A stretch of 42,070 bases of DNA from CAZVAR01 sp964625225 (GTDB taxonomy: Bacteria > Pseudomonadota > Alphaproteobacteria > JAJUGE01): positions 1-42,070 of the forward strand of contig CAZVAR010000015.1 of the NCBI GenBank assembly GCA_964625225.1, read 5' to 3'. This document shows, piece after piece, positions 39,870 through 42,070 of the stretch. Position 1 is the stretch's first letter. Every line of letters begins with the position of its first letter. The translations under genes and the position numbers were made by a program. The notes below the pieces were generated by a model, which was not told where the DNA came from, searched no databases, and was given only the letters and a program-made list of their open reading frames with translations.

Positions 39870-40327
39870 GGCCCGGCCTCTGTAGACGAGCCTGTCGGGC
39901 CGGGCAATGCGCCTCCGGCGCCACCGGATCCGCGCACCCTCGGAGCCGCGGCTCGACTCATATTGTATTTTTTCCTATATTATGCCATCGTTGGCACCGG
40001 GAGCAAAATCGGAGGTGGGTGCCGGTGTGCGTCGCCACTACGGACGCCGTTATGTCTGCGCGGTCCGGCCGCGTCCGCCGGGGCGTCGGCGGCGGGCTGC
40101 CATGCCCCGAATCTGCCCCTCCTGCGGGCATGGAGGCCCGGCATCGGTTCCGCTCATGAACGAGACTCGAATGACCAGCCGGTCGGGCCGCGGTCCGGGC
40201 TGCGCGGCCCCGCCGACGGGCCGTGGCGGCAACCGTGCCGGCAGGCGGCATCCGATCCGGCCGCCGCTCGTTTGCGAATGTTGACGAATGTGAACGTTTC
40301 GGCGCTTCCGCGGCGATGGGCGTGAGC
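39870..40327. promoter_or_regulatory. Upstream region of queA and of the APH gene
   Basis: 458 bases between divergent genes. It has an AT-rich block (39955-39990, GTATTTTTTCCTATATTATG) probably carrying promoter elements, and the 21-base repeat at 40276-40296. A short plus-strand open frame (to 40284, with a single CPSCG) has no ribosome site or second Cys pair and is not called as a gene. Confidence 0.4.
40276..40296 (+). repeat. Near copy of the serS-downstream repeat
   Basis: GAATGTTGACG followed by AATGTGAACG, 18 of 21 bases identical to the sequence at 2816-2836. It ends about 31 bases before the queA start, in the expected promoter/5' leader. It may be a shared regulatory element of translation-related genes (serS and queA). 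Confidence 0.55.
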
Positions 40328-41365
40328 ATGCATATCGACGCGTTCGATTTCGTGCTCCCGCCGGAGCTGATCGCGCAGCGCCCGGTGCAGCCGCGCGATG
40401 CGGCGCGCCTGCTCGATGTTGCGCCGGACGCGCTTTACGATCGCGTCGTCCGCGACCTGCCGGCGCTGCTCGCCCCCGGCGACCTGCTGGTGTTCAACGA
40501 CACCCGCGTGATCCCGGCGCGGCTGCGCGGCTTGCGTGGCGCGGTGCGGGTCGAGCTCACGCTGCATCGGCAGCTCGGGCCGGACCGCTGGCGGGCATTC
40601 GCCCGGCCGGCGCGGCGGCTCCGTCCCGGCGACCGGGTCGTGTTCGCCGATGCCTTCGCGGCGGCGGTCGTCGCGCGCGGCGAGGGCGGCGAGGTGGAGT
40701 TGCGCTTCGACCGCGGCGGGGCCGAGCTGCTGGCGGCGCTGGAGCGGCACGGCGAGATGCCGCTGCCGCCCTATATCCGCCGCGACGGTGCCGATCCGCG
40801 CGACCGCAGCGACTATCAGACCATGTTCGCCGCGCGCGAGGGCGCCGTCGCCGCGCCGACGGCGGCGCTGCACTTCACGCCGGCGCTGATGGCGGCGCTG
40901 GAGGCGCGCGGCGTCGGTCGCGCCATGGTCACGCTGCATGTCGGCGCCGGCACCTTCCTGCCGGTCAAGGTCGAGGATGTCCGCGCGCACCGGATGCATG
41001 CGGAATGGGGCGAGATCACCGCCGAAGCGGCGGCGGCGGTCGAGGCCGCGCGTGCCGCCGGCGGCCGGATCGTCGCCGTCGGCACCACCAGCCTGCGCCT
41101 GCTGGAGAGCGCCGCCGGAGAGGATGGCCGGGTCCGGCCCTTCGCGGGCGAGACCGCCCTCTACATCCTGCCCGGCTACCGGTTCCGCGCGGTTGACATG
41201 CTGCTGACCAACTTCCATCTGCCGCGCTCGACCCTGTTCATGCTGGTCTGTGCCCTCGCCGGCACCGCGCGCATGCGCGCGGCCTACGCCCATGCGATCG
41301 CCGCCGGCTACCGCTTCTACTCCTATGGCGACTGCTGCCTGCTGCGGCGGTCGGATCCCGAATGA
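40328..41365 (+). CDS. queA: S-adenosylmethionine:tRNA ribosyltransferase-isomerase
   Basis: 345 residues. QueA transfers ribose from SAM to preQ1-modified tRNA to make epoxyqueuosine (wobble position of Asp, Asn, His, Tyr tRNAs). Family motifs: DAFDFVLPPELIAQRPVQPRD, VFNDTRVIPARLRG, GGAELLAALERHGEMPLPPYIRR, YQTMFAAREGAVAAPTAALHFT, LHVGAGTFLPVK, and LLTNFHLPRSTLFMLV near the end. ATG 40328 is chosen because family members begin with this sequence; an in-frame ATG 40316 is possible. Stop overlaps the next gene (ATGA), a typical queA-tgt operon. Confidence 0.97.
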   Translation: MHIDAFDFVLPPELIAQRPVQPRDAARLLDVAPDALYDRVVRDLPALLAPGDLLVFNDTRVIPARLRGLRGAVRVELTLHRQLGPDRWRAFARPARRLRPGDRVVFADAFAAAVVARGEGGEVELRFDRGGAELLAALERHGEMPLPPYIRRDGADPRDRSDYQTMFAAREGAVAAPTAALHFTPALMAALEARGVGRAMVTLHVGAGTFLPVKVEDVRAHRMHAEWGEITAEAAAAVEAARAAGGRIVAVGTTSLRLLESAAGEDGRVRPFAGETALYILPGYRFRAVDMLLTNFHLPRSTLFMLVCALAGTARMRAAYAHAIAAGYRFYSYGDCCLLRRSDPE

Positions 41366-42070
41366 CGATCGGATTCGAGCTTCTTTCGACGGATGGCGCC
41401 GCCCGTCGCGGCCGCCTGACCACGGCACACGGGACGGTCGAGACGCCGGCCTTCATGCCGGTCGGCACCGCCGCCACGGTCAAGGCGATGACGCCGGAGG
41501 CGGTGGCCGAGACCGGCGCGGAGATCCTGCTCGGCAACACCTATCACCTGATGTTGCGCCCGGGCGCGGAGCGCATCGCTCGGCTGGGCGGCCTGCACCG
41601 CTTCATGAACTGGCCACGCCCGATCCTGACCGATTCCGGCGGCTTCCAGGTGATGTCGCTGACCGAGCTGCGGACGATGGACGAGGACGGCGTGACCTTC
41701 CGCAGCCACGTCGACGGCAGCTATCATCGTCTGACGCCGGAGCGCTCGATCGAGATCCAGCGCCTGCTGGATGCGGACGTCAGCATGGCGTTCGACGAAT
41801 GCACCCCGTTCCCGGCCACGTCCGAGGCCGCCGCCGCCTCGATGCGCCGCTCGATGCGCTGGGCGGAGCGCTCCAGATCGGCCTTCGTCGACCGTCCCGG
41901 CTACGGCCTGTTCGGCATCGTCCAGGGCAGCGTCTATCCGGATCTGCGCGCCGAATCGGCGGAGTGGCTGACCGGGATCGGCTTCGACGGCTATGCCGTG
42001 GGCGGCCTCGCGGTGGGCGAGGGGCAGGAGACGATGTTCGCCGTGCTCGACGCCACCGTCCCGTACCTGC
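41362..42070 (+). CDS. tgt: Queuine/preQ1 tRNA-ribosyltransferase, N-terminal part (runs off right edge)
   Basis: About 236 residues are visible and the frame is open to the edge. Tgt exchanges G34 of specific tRNAs for preQ1 (before QueA acts). Motifs: ETPAFMPVGTAATVKAMTPE, GNTYHLMLRPG, LTDSGGFQVMSL (contains the conserved Asp/Gly region of the base pocket), FRSHVDGSYHRLTPE, DECTPFPA, and GIVQGSVYPDLR-type sequence with VGGLAVGEG. Translationally coupled to queA. Confidence 0.97.
   Translation, partial: MTIGFELLSTDGAARRGRLTTAHGTVETPAFMPVGTAATVKAMTPEAVAETGAEILLGNTYHLMLRPGAERIARLGGLHRFMNWPRPILTDSGGFQVMSLTELRTMDEDGVTFRSHVDGSYHRLTPERSIEIQRLLDADVSMAFDECTPFPATSEAAAASMRRSMRWAERSRSAFVDRPGYGLFGIVQGSVYPDLRAESAEWLTGIGFDGYAVGGLAVGEGQETMFAVLDATVPYL

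Noticed and set aside
39907..40284. Plus-strand open frame with a CPSCG motif (possible zinc ribbon)
   Set aside because: Only one Cys pair, no ribosome site, rest of low complexity; overlaps the queA leader.

Overview
The window is GC-rich chromosomal DNA of a Gram-negative bacterium, most likely an alphaproteobacterium related to the Rhodospirillales. This rests on very high third-position GC, EcfG-type promoter motifs, a DUF1127 protein, GcvA-type LysR and LuxR regulators, a queA-tgt pair and a bacterial ceramide gene set. The genus cannot be named. No tRNA, rRNA, insertion sequence, phage gene or CRISPR array was seen.

Left part (1-8681): a secreted beta-helical (autotransporter-like) protein runs off the left edge. 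It is followed by a LuxR-type regulator, an 800-base gap with an unusual inverted/direct repeat, serS, a thiamine-diphosphate (ThDP) enzyme, a DUF1264 lipoprotein, an EF-hand protein behind a textbook EcfG promoter motif, and a luciferase-like oxidoreductase.

Centre (8692-24334): the most interesting region, a compact sphingolipid locus. Serine palmitoyltransferase, a dedicated acyl carrier protein, a CerR-like reductase and a fatty acyl-AMP ligase form one leftward operon (21088 to 16719). A GNAT-type ceramide synthase candidate sits in a second leftward operon (12247 to 8692) with a fatty-acid hydroxylase, a MobA-like nucleotidyltransferase and a DUF3108 periplasmic protein. Between them, a rightward operon (12583 to 16774) encodes two LptF/LptG-like permeases, an LCB5/DAG-type lipid kinase and a TAM41-like nucleotidyltransferase. 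An outer-membrane barrel, a DegT aminotransferase and an LpxO-like hydroxylase lie alongside. Read together, the genes suggest synthesis of ceramide, its phosphorylation and head-group activation, and its export to the outer membrane by a paralogue of the LPS export permease.

Right part (24440-42070): a twice-frameshifted AI-2E-type transporter, a DUF892 stress protein, a second ThDP enzyme, a two-block pentapeptide-repeat protein, an alpha/beta hydrolase, gamma-glutamyltransferase with a small membrane protein, Dps, a divergent AraC/MFS pair, a DadA-like oxidoreductase, DUF1127, a GcvA-type LysR regulator, an aminoglycoside-phosphotransferase-like protein, and queA-tgt running off the right edge. 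This part is mostly ordinary chromosomal content.
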